A stretch of DNA of 64,000 nt from Campylobacter concisus (GTDB lineage Bacteria; Campylobacterota; Campylobacteria; Campylobacterales; Campylobacteraceae), in NCBI RefSeq assembly GCF_015229955.1, contig NZ_JAAKYZ010000001.1, forward strand, positions 1 through 64,000, given 5' to 3'. Within the stretch, counting starts at the first letter, position 1, and every line of letters starts with the position of its first letter. Under the pieces are notes generated by a model. That model had not been told where the DNA came from and did not search any database. It was given only the letters and a program-made list of their open reading frames with translations. Shown here in pieces: positions 1 through 9,623 of the stretch. Made by a program: the position numbers and the translations under genes.

Positions 1-127
1 AAAAAATCAAATAAAGAGCTAATAAATTGCTTTAAAGACTATATTGATATAGCTGATGCAAGTTATGCAATGCTTCATAATGTATTTGAGAATGAAAGAA
101 ATGGACTTGATGAGCTTTATGATAAAT
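1..127 (+). repeat. Direct repeat, copy 1 (127 bp or longer)
   Basis: This is a perfect match to 946-1072 at a constant offset of 945 bases. The repeat is cut by the window edge, so it may continue to the left. Perfect identity across 127 bases of AT-rich coding DNA indicates a recent duplication or ongoing recombination between copies. Confidence 0.95.
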
Positions 128-129
128 AA
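1..129 (+). pseudogene. 5' fragment of a second copy of the lipase effector gene
   Basis: Bases 1-127 are identical to 946-1072, the 5' coding part of the lipase gene downstream (codons 4-45). After the identity ends, the reading frame (in phase with the intact gene) closes at TAA 127-129, giving a stub of about 45 codons whose start lies left of the window. It is best read as the leftover of a tandem duplication that copied the start of the effector gene, perhaps with the lipoprotein gene in front of it. It cannot encode a lipase. Only the right end of the duplicated unit is visible, so its full size is unknown. Confidence 0.8.
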
Positions 130-276
130 AGTAAGCTATAAAAATACCCAAAATAAATTTTTATCTGCATAATAAATTTTAATAAACCCCAAACAGCACA
201 TAATAAATTAATAATATTATAAATACAATAACAATAAAATATCCAAACTAAAATTTCAAACATAAAAGGATAATCA
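130..276 (+). promoter_or_regulatory. AT-rich leader upstream of the lipoprotein gene
   Basis: This non-coding stretch is almost entirely A/T. It contains TATTAT (215-220) and the overlapping TATAAA (218-223), either of which could be a -10 element, and an AAGGA ribosome site just before the ATG at 277. The sequence is so AT-rich that -10-like strings are expected by chance, so promoter position is not fixed. I see no hairpin terminator after the stub gene. Confidence 0.35.
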
Positions 277-936
277 ATGAAATTTCTAGCTATAACACTC
301 TTACTTCTAACAAGTATATTCTTAATAGCTTGCTCAGCTAATCAAGCAAACAAAAAGATAAGTAACTCTGAGCTAGAAAACTTAGCTAAACAATATGGTG
401 GAGTATATATATTTGATGAGAAATTTGAGAAAGAGATAGAGAGACAAGAACAAATAAGAGATAGTAAAAGAAAAGAAATTTTAGAGAGAATAAAGACAAT
501 ACCTAATAAAAATGAAAGAAATCAAAAAATGAGAGAAATTTTAAAAACAGAGTTTTACGATAATCCAAAAATGGATCAAACCCTCTCAAATGGTAAAAAA
601 TACTACATTCGCTGGATAGATTATGAAAACCAAACTGGTAAAAAAGCTAAAATTTCTGAGGTCTATATAAATAAAATAATTGAGTTTATAGGTTTAGAAA
701 ATTTTAACAAAGAAAAACCATATTTAGATTTAGGAAAATTATATGTAGATGATAATGGAGAAATAGTTCCTATAAGCATAGATGTTTATTATGAAACATA
801 CAGTACTAAATATGGCTTATTTGGAGATGAAGGAATGGGAATAAGCTTTAGTAAAAAAAGTATAGTTCCAGTAAGCGGTGGAAACAAATTCATTCTAACA
901 AACAACAAATTTATAAAAGCAAACAAGGACAAGTAA
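277..936 (+). CDS. Lipoprotein, candidate immunity protein of the lipase effector
   Basis: A 219-residue protein with a lipoprotein signal: Lys2, a Leu/Ile-rich core and lipobox LIAC with lipidated Cys19. The mature part is hydrophilic and charged, with a Lys/Glu/Arg-rich stretch around residues 45-90 that may be helical. No known domain is recognised. The stop codon abuts the GTG of the lipase gene, so the two are translated together. Outer-membrane or periplasmic lipoproteins beside secreted phospholipase effectors are often their immunity proteins (known for the Tle/Tli families of type VI secretion). Immunity function here rests on position and lipobox only. The ATG at 277 follows a clear AAAAGGA site. 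Confidence 0.6.
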   Translation: MKFLAITLLLLTSIFLIACSANQANKKISNSELENLAKQYGGVYIFDEKFEKEIERQEQIRDSKRKEILERIKTIPNKNERNQKMREILKTEFYDNPKMDQTLSNGKKYYIRWIDYENQTGKKAKISEVYINKIIEFIGLENFNKEKPYLDLGKLYVDDNGEIVPISIDVYYETYSTKYGLFGDEGMGISFSKKSIVPVSGGNKFILTNNKFIKANKDK

Positions 937-3900
937 GTGCAAACTAAAAAATCAAATAAAGAGCTAATAAATTGCTTTAAAGACTATATTGATATAGCTG
1001 ATGCAAGTTATGCAATGCTTCATAATGTATTTGAGAATGAAAGAAATGGACTTGATGAGCTTTATGATAAATTTGGTAAAGATAATGTCCCTGAAAACAT
1101 TGTAAATTCTTATAGAGAAAATGAAAAGAAAAAGCCTGTTTGGAGATATGCAGATGATATTACCTTGGGTGATAAAATTGATATAAGCAATGAAACAGAC
1201 ACATCACAAACAAACAATAGAAAATTTGGTGACCTTACCGCTTATGCTCTTTGTATAGAAGCAAGATTTATGGCAGATAAAATAGTAAAGAAACCAGTTG
1301 GGGCAAATGGAGAAACAAAAGATACTGAACTCAAAAATGATGTAAAAAATTTTATAGCTTTGGTACCAGATCAGCCACCCTATATCTTTTATAAGCCTGA
1401 ATCCCTCTCTCCTCGCACAAAACTATTTGTTAATCGCTATGAGCTAGTAAAGCACATACCTAATCAAAAATCAGGTTTTAGCTCAACTATATTTTATGAC
1501 ACTCTTAAGTCAAACTATATAATAGGCTTTAGAGGAACAGAGATGAAAATAAACGATCTCTTAGATGATGCCTTTATGGCCATCACATCAAGAGCGCTTA
1601 TGCAAATATCTGCTTTAAAATCACTTCAATCCTCTATGCAAGAAGCTATAAATTCTCATAGTCAAAACTTAAGTGGCTTAGATAACATCGCTAAAGACAT
1701 CATTTTATCAGGTCACTCATTAGGAGGTCATCTAGCTCAAATATATGCAGTAACCTTTAAAGATAGCGGAGTAAAAGAACTTTATACTTATAACGCTCCA
1801 GGAATTTATGGTGGCATATTAGCTTCAGCTTTTACTTGGAGCTTAAGGCTTCTTAGCTTTGTAGCCAAAGCCATAGCAAAAGGTGCAAGATGGATAGCAA
1901 GAGTCATAGATAAAGATGGCTTTATAGGAAAGATGGTAGGCTCAGTCTTTAATAAGATAAAAGGCATGTTTGGCTTTAAAGATGATAAGAGCAGCGTAGA
2001 TGAATATGTAGATGTAGTTAAAAATAATGAACAAGCTCAAAAGACTCTTGCAGATAAAAAGGTGAGCTCTAATATAAATAAAGCTAGCAAAGAAAAAGAT
2101 ATAGACATAGAGATACATCACGTAGAGAGCGTTAAACAAAGTATAAATAGAGATGAAGATAGCTTTTCAAAAGATGTAGCTGTTTTGATAGAACCTACCT
2201 TTTCGGTCATATCTGATCTAGGCTATAAGCTAGGCATAGATACAACTGGCGAAGTAAAGTATGAAAATACCGAGAATAGACACTTGGTGAATATATTAAT
2301 TAGATCTCACTTTTTAAAAGAGAGCGTTTTGGTTTTATATATGTTGTGTTATCTCTTGGAAAACAAAGAAAATGAAGCCAAGATAGAGGGTAAAGATATA
2401 GCTGAAGCACTTGATTATCTAAATGAATATATCCAGTCTCTTAAATTTAAACTAAAATGCATAAGATCGAAGTTAAATTTAGATGTAAATATAGATGATA
2501 TAAGTGATGCTTCTATGCTAGATACGCCTTTATATATCTTTTATGCTTATTTAAATCTCTTTTACGAATATGGCAAATTTAGTGATGAAAATTTTAAGCA
2601 AGATATGGTCGGGTATATAATAGAAAATTTAGGCAGCAACATAGATAAAAATAGCAACAAAGAAGCACATCTAGTAAAGATACTAGATATAGATGATCTA
2701 GATAAACTAGATGCGACAAAGATAGTAAGTGATGCTAGAGCTGGCGATATAGATATGCTAGTGGCAATTTGTGCTTTGAATTTATTTGTATTTGAAAAAA
2801 AGATAGATGTAAATGAGCTTGGTAAATACTTCTCTTATAGCAAAAACATCTATAAAAATATAACGATACTACGAGACAATAGAGTAGATATAGCAGAGGC
2901 TAGCATCTTTGTAAAAGATAGAATAGATATGCTAAAGAGCATAATAAATCTAAAATATGCGGATCTAGCAAAGCTAAAAGAAAATGAAAATTTCTTGGCT
3001 AGCATAGACTCTAAGGACATAAGCTCTAGTGATGAAGCCATAGTAATAGCTAATAATAAATCTGCTCAAAATAACGATGATGTAGCCTACAGCAATAAAG
3101 TAGCAACCGATGATATAAAAGCTCTTATGAATGAGAGTGTAGGAAGTATCTTTTATAAAAACAACGATACCCTTAGTGTAAGTGCAGTAGATAAAAGTAT
3201 CGTTGATGTTGAAGTATTAAAGGAGATATTTAATCTAGATAGTAAAAATATGAATCAAAGAATATATCTAAACTCTGCCCTTTTGTCTAAAGCCAATGAA
3301 GAGGAGGATTATCCACTTTATTTTAAAGACGAAAAATATAATAGTGATGAGAATATCCCTCTAAATTTTACTCATCAGCCAAGAGACGAGGATAAAGATA
3401 TAGGAAGGCTAAATGTTGCTTATAGAAATTCTCAAGCAAATATATTAAATTATTCACTACTAAATAAGAGTCTAAATATCGATCTAAAACCAATGAGCAA
3501 AAAGACTAAAGAGGCTCTTTCAAATTTAAATCAAAGGCAAAATTTACAAAAAGATAATCAATCTAAAGAAATTTCATCCACTGCGACTTCATGCCCTGTC
3601 ATAGAAGACGACACTATCATTTGCCCACATGGTGGTCATGTGATATTAAAAAGTAGGGCAGGCAGGAGCATAAGATCAGATGATCAAGGCGTGATACTTG
3701 ATGTTGATTTTATAAATTCACCGATAGTAGGCTGCTCAGCTAGGACCCCATGCGTCATAGTAGCTTATGTACCAAGATCGGCACTTAGTTTAAAAAGTAT
3801 GAATGATCACTACGCTGTAATGCAAGATCTAGTGCCAAACTGCCTAAGCAACACCGGCTCTTCGCTAAGGTGCATAAAAAAAGAGAATAAACTAAAACTA

Positions 3901-4437
3901 GAGCATAGTTTAAGTAATCCTGGTATGCAAGATAGTAGCGAAGTAATAAAAGATATAAATTTAAATAATGCCTACATAAGGCTTCATATAAAATCAGCCC
4001 TTAATCAAACAGATAATCTTGCCGTTTGTATATATAAGCTAAATGATGTGGAATATAAAAACCAAGAGGGATTTAAAGAAATGGAGCTAAATTTAGACGA
4101 AGGCTCTGATATAAAAGATAAGAAGCTAAAAGAGTATCTAAAGGCCCGATTTAGAGATGATAAATTTAGTATCTCATCATTTAACTTTAAATACTCGCTT
4201 ATGGATAAAAATTTTATTTTTATTACCCCTAAATATACTGAGCCTATCTATAAAGATATGACGCTTCCTAAGAGCGGGATAGGATTTTTTCAATTTGTAG
4301 ATGATATTAGCGACGATAACAATCTTATCTATATTACGCCAAGTAAGGCAAAAACAGTATGTATAAAATTTGCTTGCGGGTTAGATAGTGAATATAGCGA
4401 TGATATAAATATAATTAAAATAGTAGTGGTGGCATAA
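937..4437 (+). CDS. Class-3-lipase-like putative secreted effector with C-terminal CPHGG Cys module
   Basis: An 1166-residue protein. Residues about 195-290 carry lipase/alpha-beta hydrolase marks: FRGTE (oxyanion region), the nucleophile elbow GHSLGGH with Ser261, and YNAPG after it. Residues about 295-345 form hydrophobic/amphipathic helices that could insert in membranes. A long helical middle follows. Around residues 886-950 lies a Cys-rich beta module (CPVI..., ICPHGGHV, GCSARTPC) resembling the PAAR-like/DUF4280-type modules seen on type VI-linked proteins; this match is from memory. There is no N-terminal signal peptide, as expected for a type VI cargo. GTG start directly after the lipoprotein stop, with AAGGA upstream. 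Lipase activity is likely; target and secretion route are inferred. Confidence 0.65.
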   Translation: MQTKKSNKELINCFKDYIDIADASYAMLHNVFENERNGLDELYDKFGKDNVPENIVNSYRENEKKKPVWRYADDITLGDKIDISNETDTSQTNNRKFGDLTAYALCIEARFMADKIVKKPVGANGETKDTELKNDVKNFIALVPDQPPYIFYKPESLSPRTKLFVNRYELVKHIPNQKSGFSSTIFYDTLKSNYIIGFRGTEMKINDLLDDAFMAITSRALMQISALKSLQSSMQEAINSHSQNLSGLDNIAKDIILSGHSLGGHLAQIYAVTFKDSGVKELYTYNAPGIYGGILASAFTWSLRLLSFVAKAIAKGARWIARVIDKDGFIGKMVGSVFNKIKGMFGFKDDKSSVDEYVDVVKNNEQAQKTLADKKVSSNINKASKEKDIDIEIHHVESVKQSINRDEDSFSKDVAVLIEPTFSVISDLGYKLGIDTTGEVKYENTENRHLVNILIRSHFLKESVLVLYMLCYLLENKENEAKIEGKDIAEALDYLNEYIQSLKFKLKCIRSKLNLDVNIDDISDASMLDTPLYIFYAYLNLFYEYGKFSDENFKQDMVGYIIENLGSNIDKNSNKEAHLVKILDIDDLDKLDATKIVSDARAGDIDMLVAICALNLFVFEKKIDVNELGKYFSYSKNIYKNITILRDNRVDIAEASIFVKDRIDMLKSIINLKYADLAKLKENENFLASIDSKDISSSDEAIVIANNKSAQNNDDVAYSNKVATDDIKALMNESVGSIFYKNNDTLSVSAVDKSIVDVEVLKEIFNLDSKNMNQRIYLNSALLSKANEEEDYPLYFKDEKYNSDENIPLNFTHQPRDEDKDIGRLNVAYRNSQANILNYSLLNKSLNIDLKPMSKKTKEALSNLNQRQNLQKDNQSKEISSTATSCPVIEDDTIICPHGGHVILKSRAGRSIRSDDQGVILDVDFINSPIVGCSARTPCVIVAYVPRSALSLKSMNDHYAVMQDLVPNCLSNTGSSLRCIKKENKLKLEHSLSNPGMQDSSEVIKDINLNNAYIRLHIKSALNQTDNLAVCIYKLNDVEYKNQEGFKEMELNLDEGSDIKDKKLKEYLKARFRDDKFSISSFNFKYSLMDKNFIFITPKYTEPIYKDMTLPKSGIGFFQFVDDISDDNNLIYITPSKAKTVCIKFACGLDSEYSDDINIIKIVVVA
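946..1072 (+). repeat. Direct repeat, copy 2
   Basis: Second copy of the 127-bp repeat, located at the 5' end of the intact lipase gene. The DNA between the copies holds the stub's tail, an AT-rich leader and the lipoprotein gene. Recombination between the copies would delete or duplicate exactly that lipoprotein unit. Confidence 0.95.
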
Positions 4438-4439
4438 CG

Positions 4440-7400
4440 ATGAATGATATAAATATAACCTACTCTTGCGAAGAGAGTTTAAAAAAGATAAAAGAGTACA
4501 TGGCTGATGCAAAGAGTGTGACGCTTTATACGTCTAGTTTAAACTATCTCTCTTCATATTCTGGCAATATAATTGCGGAGATTGTCTCTGATCTTATCTA
4601 TTGTAAAGATAAAGATAAAGACATATCAATAATAACTGATTTTTATGTAGACAAAGAGAGCTTTAAAGATAGCAAACTAAATAGAGTAAGGGAGTTTAAA
4701 TATAAAGGCATTCCGGTAAAAGTAGTTCATAAAAAAAGTGCTATTGATAAATTCTTTGAAAATTTAAGAGAAGGGCTTACTCCTTTACAAACAAAAATAC
4801 ATAATCAAGAGATATTGGATTTAGCTCAAGATGAGCATGATAGAGAGTTGCTAAAAGATGGTAATGAAGTAGAAGATAAACCATCAAGTTTTTATCATAT
4901 GTTTGAGCTTATTGTTTCTAATTATAATGAGGCTAAAAATATTTTAAGAGATTGTTTAAAAACTCTAAAAAATGATCTACTAAATGACGCTAAATCATTG
5001 ATAGCTAGTGAAGGATTAGACGAGGCCAAATTTGAAAGAAGCATAAAAGAGTGTTTTGATGAGCTAGATAAAAATTTAAAAGAGCTAAGCTCGGAAAATG
5101 GAGAATTTATAATAAAACAAATAGCTCTTTTTATATTAAGTCTAGTTGATATAACCGATCCAAAGGCCATAATAAAAAAATCAAATCTTGGTTTTGTGGC
5201 TTATGAGCTTGGAAAGATGGCGTATGCAATTCATGAATATGATAGCAATAGGGTATTTTACGGTGTATCCTTACCAATACTAAGTTTTTTTACATCCAGA
5301 TTTGCTTCTATCGTAAATACTTTAAATATAAGTTCAAACTGCAATGTCTTAGTGTTTAAAAGTGATAAAAATTCTAGATCTAGTTTTTTCTTGGACTTTA
5401 CTCACTTAAATTTAGACTACCGCCCTTTTAAATATAGCATTAACGAAAAAGAGACAAACTATAATACAGATGAAGGATATAGTGTATATGGATATTTAGA
5501 TGATGTATCTGTATTTGATTACTCCAAAGAGGTTTGCTCTTATGACGCGGTAAATAAAAATTTAGGCTTTGGCTCAAGTGATGATACTTTATTTAGTAGA
5601 TTAAAAGATGAGATAAAAAGTACAAATGCAAATTTAAATTTTATCTGTGCTTCAAATTTTAACTCTATAAAGTTAGCTAATCTAATAGCAGATAAATCCG
5701 ATAAAAATAATACCTCAGTAAATGATGAGATGAATAGTAAAGACTTCTCAAATTTAAATAAAAACTACATTGTTCTTTCAAACTCTCCTTTTAGATCAAG
5801 TGCAGGATTAAGAGAGGAAGTTATTAGTAAAAGTCTTGATCAAACTATAAAAGATGATATAAATAGATCAAAAAGTAGCAACCTGGTAAAACAAAAATTT
5901 AATGACATAAAGACTCTAAATCCAGTAAAAGACTATAGCAAATATAGTATAGATATAGATCAAAACAATGATAAATCAACTCTTTTACTAAATTTATCTC
6001 CATTTGCAAGGATAGAAAAAAGCTATATAGATAATATTGAAGAGAACAAAGAAAAATATAGTGAAAGCTATACAGAAGAAAATAGTAGCGATGCTTATGA
6101 TTTTCAATTAAGCAAATTAAAGTACGATGAGCTTTTTGATATAAATGTCTCTCATATAAATGCTTATGCAAAGCAACCAAATGATATGGAGAAGATAAAA
6201 GAGAGTGAAAAAGAGTATATGGAAAAATCAACTCTAGCATTTAAAGCAGTCTTTGACAGAGTTAATAAAAATGTTAGTGATAGAATGAATTTCGAAGATG
6301 ACTGCTATGATAAGATAGAAGCGATAAAAGAGTATGAGATATTAGGAGATATAGACTCTGTAAAAAGTACCGTAAAAGACATACTAGATGATCAGCCAAC
6401 TCCGTACTACTCTCTTTTAGAAGTACTTTGCCTTGGCGTGGCTTACTTTATAATGACCAAAAGCTATTCAGGAGAGTTATTAAATAAATCTATAAAAAAC
6501 TCCCGTGAATATATAAAAATAGGTGATGAAGAGATAAGTACTATAAATGTAAATTCTTTTGTGAAATTAGGTGATATTGATATAAGATTATTCTTTTATA
6601 AAGATAGTGCTAAAAGTAGTGGATTAAACAAAAATGAGTATCTATGTATAGAAGAGATTAGTGATTATATGGATGGCGCAGGAAATACTAAGGATGTATA
6701 TAGCATAAAAGAACTTTTGGAAGAAAATGATAGTAGTGTAAGTACAAATATAAAAGATCCTTTACAAAGTGATCTAATGAAGCTTCTAATAGAGCAAGCC
6801 AATGATATAGATGAAAGCTGCAAGAAAGATAAAGCTTTTATAAAAGAAGTGATAGTTTCTAAGGATAAAGATGTCTTAAAAAAAGCCATAGACTTAGAAG
6901 ATAAGGCTTATCATAATGATAGAGATATGGATAAAGAGGTAAGCTCTTTACTCGTAAAAACAGCCATTGAAGGATTATTCCCAATAGCAGGCTTTGCAAG
7001 TGAAGATGGCATATCTAAAATTTATGAGATGCTTAGCTCTTTTATATTTGAAAGGGATGCAAAGAAATTAAAAGATGCTTTTTTAGACGAGCTTGGAGTA
7101 TTAAATTTAATAAAGAAACTATTTAGTGCAAAAAAGACTAAACAAATAGATGAATATTTTTTGTATATCACAAGATTAAAAACTACAAATATAGTACTTC
7201 AAAGATCAAAGCTAAATTTAATTTTGCAAGCCCAAAATACCTCTATGCTTTATAGAACGATAGAACATTTTAAACTAAATATATCTTACAGCGAGATAAC
7301 GACATATACTTTTATGAGATACACATATAGCTTTAATATAAGAGATGTAGAGCTTATGAAAAAAGAAATCAAAGACTATACTAAAACTCTTGGTAAAGAC

Positions 7401-8237
7401 ATAGGTATCTCTATGATAACCGGTCTAATAGAACTTTATAAAACATCATATGAAAAACTAGAAGAGAACTACAACGAAATAATGCACACAAGATATACAT
7501 ATAAATTTAATGAAGCTTACGCATTAAATAATATCTCATATAAACCTATGTCTATAAAAGAAGCTTATGATAAAAATAGTACAAATACCTATTGCTACTA
7601 TCCAGTAATGATCTATCAAAACTATATAAGCCTAAATTTAAATAGACTATTTTTAGGAGCTAATATAAGTAGTGGAGGACTAGACTATAACTCATTTATC
7701 TACTATGATATAAACAATAAACAAAGCAAACTCTCACATAACCTTGCTTCAAAGCTAGCACTAAATAACCTTAGTGCTTATCTATGTTTAGATGAACTAA
7801 GAGGAGCTGGTAATGAGATAGATGCAAACTACTTTAAATATGCAAGAAGCAGATATACAAACTCAGATGTAGAGATAAGAGGATTAAATTTAGATGTAAA
7901 AGAGGAGAAAGAAATTTATGATGTGTATAAGCAAAATATATTAGCAGGTGATAGTGAAGATGCCGAATACGCAATAGACTCTTATCAAGAAGCAGTAAAA
8001 ATCATAAATTTATTTAAAAAAGGAATCTTTAACACTAGCGATGAAAACAATCACTCTAATCTCTCAAGAGATCTGGTAGAGGCTCTTGATACTATTGGCA
8101 ACAATAACATTAAGGGCGTGTATGTGGGGTGCAAGGCACCTAAAGAGAAGGAAAGAAGCCAAGATGAAATCCCTCCTCGTCTAATCGGTCGTCTAGCCAC
8201 CACCATAGTCATGGAAGATGGTCTTTACATAGGATAA
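4440..8237 (+). CDS. 1265-residue protein of unknown function, effector-locus partner
   Basis: No domain is recognised with confidence. There is no signal peptide. The sequence is rich in Lys, Asp, Ser, Asn and Ile, with long helical segments. The first about 110 residues alternate helix and strand (VTLYTSSL, ISIITDF, GIPVKVVHKK), which weakly recalls a phospholipase-D-like fold, but no HxK(x4)D motif is present. Residues about 950-1020 form a conserved block that is repeated in the fragment at 9624-9911. It begins 2 bases after the lipase gene and ends 3 bases before the next gene, so it is co-transcribed with them. It could be a second effector, an adaptor or a structural partner; sequence alone does not decide. 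Confidence 0.6.
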   Translation: MNDINITYSCEESLKKIKEYMADAKSVTLYTSSLNYLSSYSGNIIAEIVSDLIYCKDKDKDISIITDFYVDKESFKDSKLNRVREFKYKGIPVKVVHKKSAIDKFFENLREGLTPLQTKIHNQEILDLAQDEHDRELLKDGNEVEDKPSSFYHMFELIVSNYNEAKNILRDCLKTLKNDLLNDAKSLIASEGLDEAKFERSIKECFDELDKNLKELSSENGEFIIKQIALFILSLVDITDPKAIIKKSNLGFVAYELGKMAYAIHEYDSNRVFYGVSLPILSFFTSRFASIVNTLNISSNCNVLVFKSDKNSRSSFFLDFTHLNLDYRPFKYSINEKETNYNTDEGYSVYGYLDDVSVFDYSKEVCSYDAVNKNLGFGSSDDTLFSRLKDEIKSTNANLNFICASNFNSIKLANLIADKSDKNNTSVNDEMNSKDFSNLNKNYIVLSNSPFRSSAGLREEVISKSLDQTIKDDINRSKSSNLVKQKFNDIKTLNPVKDYSKYSIDIDQNNDKSTLLLNLSPFARIEKSYIDNIEENKEKYSESYTEENSSDAYDFQLSKLKYDELFDINVSHINAYAKQPNDMEKIKESEKEYMEKSTLAFKAVFDRVNKNVSDRMNFEDDCYDKIEAIKEYEILGDIDSVKSTVKDILDDQPTPYYSLLEVLCLGVAYFIMTKSYSGELLNKSIKNSREYIKIGDEEISTINVNSFVKLGDIDIRLFFYKDSAKSSGLNKNEYLCIEEISDYMDGAGNTKDVYSIKELLEENDSSVSTNIKDPLQSDLMKLLIEQANDIDESCKKDKAFIKEVIVSKDKDVLKKAIDLEDKAYHNDRDMDKEVSSLLVKTAIEGLFPIAGFASEDGISKIYEMLSSFIFERDAKKLKDAFLDELGVLNLIKKLFSAKKTKQIDEYFLYITRLKTTNIVLQRSKLNLILQAQNTSMLYRTIEHFKLNISYSEITTYTFMRYTYSFNIRDVELMKKEIKDYTKTLGKDIGISMITGLIELYKTSYEKLEENYNEIMHTRYTYKFNEAYALNNISYKPMSIKEAYDKNSTNTYCYYPVMIYQNYISLNLNRLFLGANISSGGLDYNSFIYYDINNKQSKLSHNLASKLALNNLSAYLCLDELRGAGNEIDANYFKYARSRYTNSDVEIRGLNLDVKEEKEIYDVYKQNILAGDSEDAEYAIDSYQEAVKIINLFKKGIFNTSDENNHSNLSRDLVEALDTIGNNNIKGVYVGCKAPKEKERSQDEIPPRLIGRLATTIVMEDGLYIG
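7429..7471 (+). repeat. 43-bp segment identical to 9826-9868
   Basis: This segment inside the 1265-residue gene matches 9826-9868 without mismatch, in the same reading frame, while flanking DNA has diverged. It encodes the ELYKTSYEKLEEN block. Such a patch of identity within diverged sequence suggests gene conversion or strong constraint. Confidence 0.85.
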
Positions 8238-8240
8238 AAG

Positions 8241-9605
8241 ATGAAAAAGATTATATTTGCAGCTTTAGCTATCTTAGTAATAGCTATATCGCTAATAGCA
8301 ATAAATAAAAGAATAAATAAAGGAAATTTAATGGATAACAATAATACATATATAGTTATAGCTCACAATGGTAGAGAGGTAAAATTTGATAAAAATACAA
8401 ATTTGATTGTTTATGATGGAAAAAAATCAGATAATACAAACAATGATCTTTCTTCAAAACTAGTCCTTAACTCCCGCTCCATCCTAGACTCATCTCCATA
8501 TAAAAACTATAAACCACTATACTATAACCCTAAACCAAACTCTTTAGGTCAAACAGACTATCTATCATTTAAGCCATGGCTAGATATTAGCTATAAACCA
8601 AGCTCAACCAAACTATCACCTTGGACTAAATCAGAAAAAGCTTACTATGAAAGCTTAAAAGATAAAAGAGATAGATATATTTATCTAGTAAAAAGAAGTA
8701 ATCTAAAATGTACTATGATAGATATTCCTGAAGATGCAATAGCTAGAGTAGATAGTAATGGCAAACTAACCAAACCAGAATACGCTGAAATTTATGATGA
8801 AGTAAATGCTAATAGAAATACTCTAAAATCAGAACTATTTGCAGCAGAGTGGAATATATGTGCCGGAACTTTAGGAAATACGGCTGGATTTTCAAGAGGA
8901 GTTGGGCTAGGATATGCAGGATTTAAAGCAAGAGCATATCAATCAATGTTTTTATCAGCCCAGCTTGGTAAAAAGGAAGCCCTAAGAGCTTTAGCTGATA
9001 TGTTTGAATATTCTACATACCTAGCAGGTCTAAACAAAAATTTACAAATGGCAGAAGAGTTTAGAAAACTATTTACTAATCCTCCACTAGATGAATATGG
9101 TATGATGCCTTATCTTGATGAAATAGTAGGCAATTACTTTGTGATGGATTTTAATAGAGGTGGGGTGGCAGCAATGCCAGATAATTCTTTATATAAAGAT
9201 CTAAGAGAGCTTGTAGAAGATAAAGGTGAGCTACTAGACCCCAGAGACTTTGATGCTAATGAAACTACAAGGGAAGAATTTATGAAATATGTAAAAAGTG
9301 AATTACCTAAATTCCAGGATAGGCTAGAACTTCCCGGTTTTCCTAAAGATTGGGATGATAGAACACTTACTCTTTTTATCGACTCCACCATCCTAGAATC
9401 CAAAATAATGTCCCTAACTCCACCTGAGGGTTATCCAAATGCTCCATACTACAACACACCAGAAGAACTAACAAGACTATATGAGGCTGGTAAATTAGAT
9501 AAAAAGCTAAATCCACTAACACCAGTGATGTATAGAGAAAGTTTTCCTGAAGATCTTAGGCAAAAGATATTAAGCTATGCCAAAGAGCATAATATAAAGG
9601 ATTAG
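8241..9605 (+). CDS. Membrane-anchored protein of unknown function at the effector locus
   Basis: A 454-residue protein with one N-terminal hydrophobic segment (residues about 4-22, preceded by Lys2-Lys3), giving a signal anchor with the rest outside the cytoplasm. The middle (about 205-275) contains AQLGKKEALRALADMF followed by another helical pair, which resembles a Sel1/TPR-like helical hairpin; this is a loose resemblance. The C-terminal half is rich in Pro, Tyr and acidic residues. It sits 3 bases after the 1265-residue gene. A periplasmic-facing protein in this position could be an immunity protein, but no recognised family supports that. Confidence 0.5.
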   Translation: MKKIIFAALAILVIAISLIAINKRINKGNLMDNNNTYIVIAHNGREVKFDKNTNLIVYDGKKSDNTNNDLSSKLVLNSRSILDSSPYKNYKPLYYNPKPNSLGQTDYLSFKPWLDISYKPSSTKLSPWTKSEKAYYESLKDKRDRYIYLVKRSNLKCTMIDIPEDAIARVDSNGKLTKPEYAEIYDEVNANRNTLKSELFAAEWNICAGTLGNTAGFSRGVGLGYAGFKARAYQSMFLSAQLGKKEALRALADMFEYSTYLAGLNKNLQMAEEFRKLFTNPPLDEYGMMPYLDEIVGNYFVMDFNRGGVAAMPDNSLYKDLRELVEDKGELLDPRDFDANETTREEFMKYVKSELPKFQDRLELPGFPKDWDDRTLTLFIDSTILESKIMSLTPPEGYPNAPYYNTPEELTRLYEAGKLDKKLNPLTPVMYRESFPEDLRQKILSYAKEHNIKD

Positions 9606-9623
9606 ATAATAAATTTAATACCT

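Noticed and set aside
4440-4770. Phospholipase-D domain in the N-terminus of the 1265-residue protein
   Set aside because: The strand pattern is suggestive, but no HxK(x4)D motif is present, so no such function is assigned.
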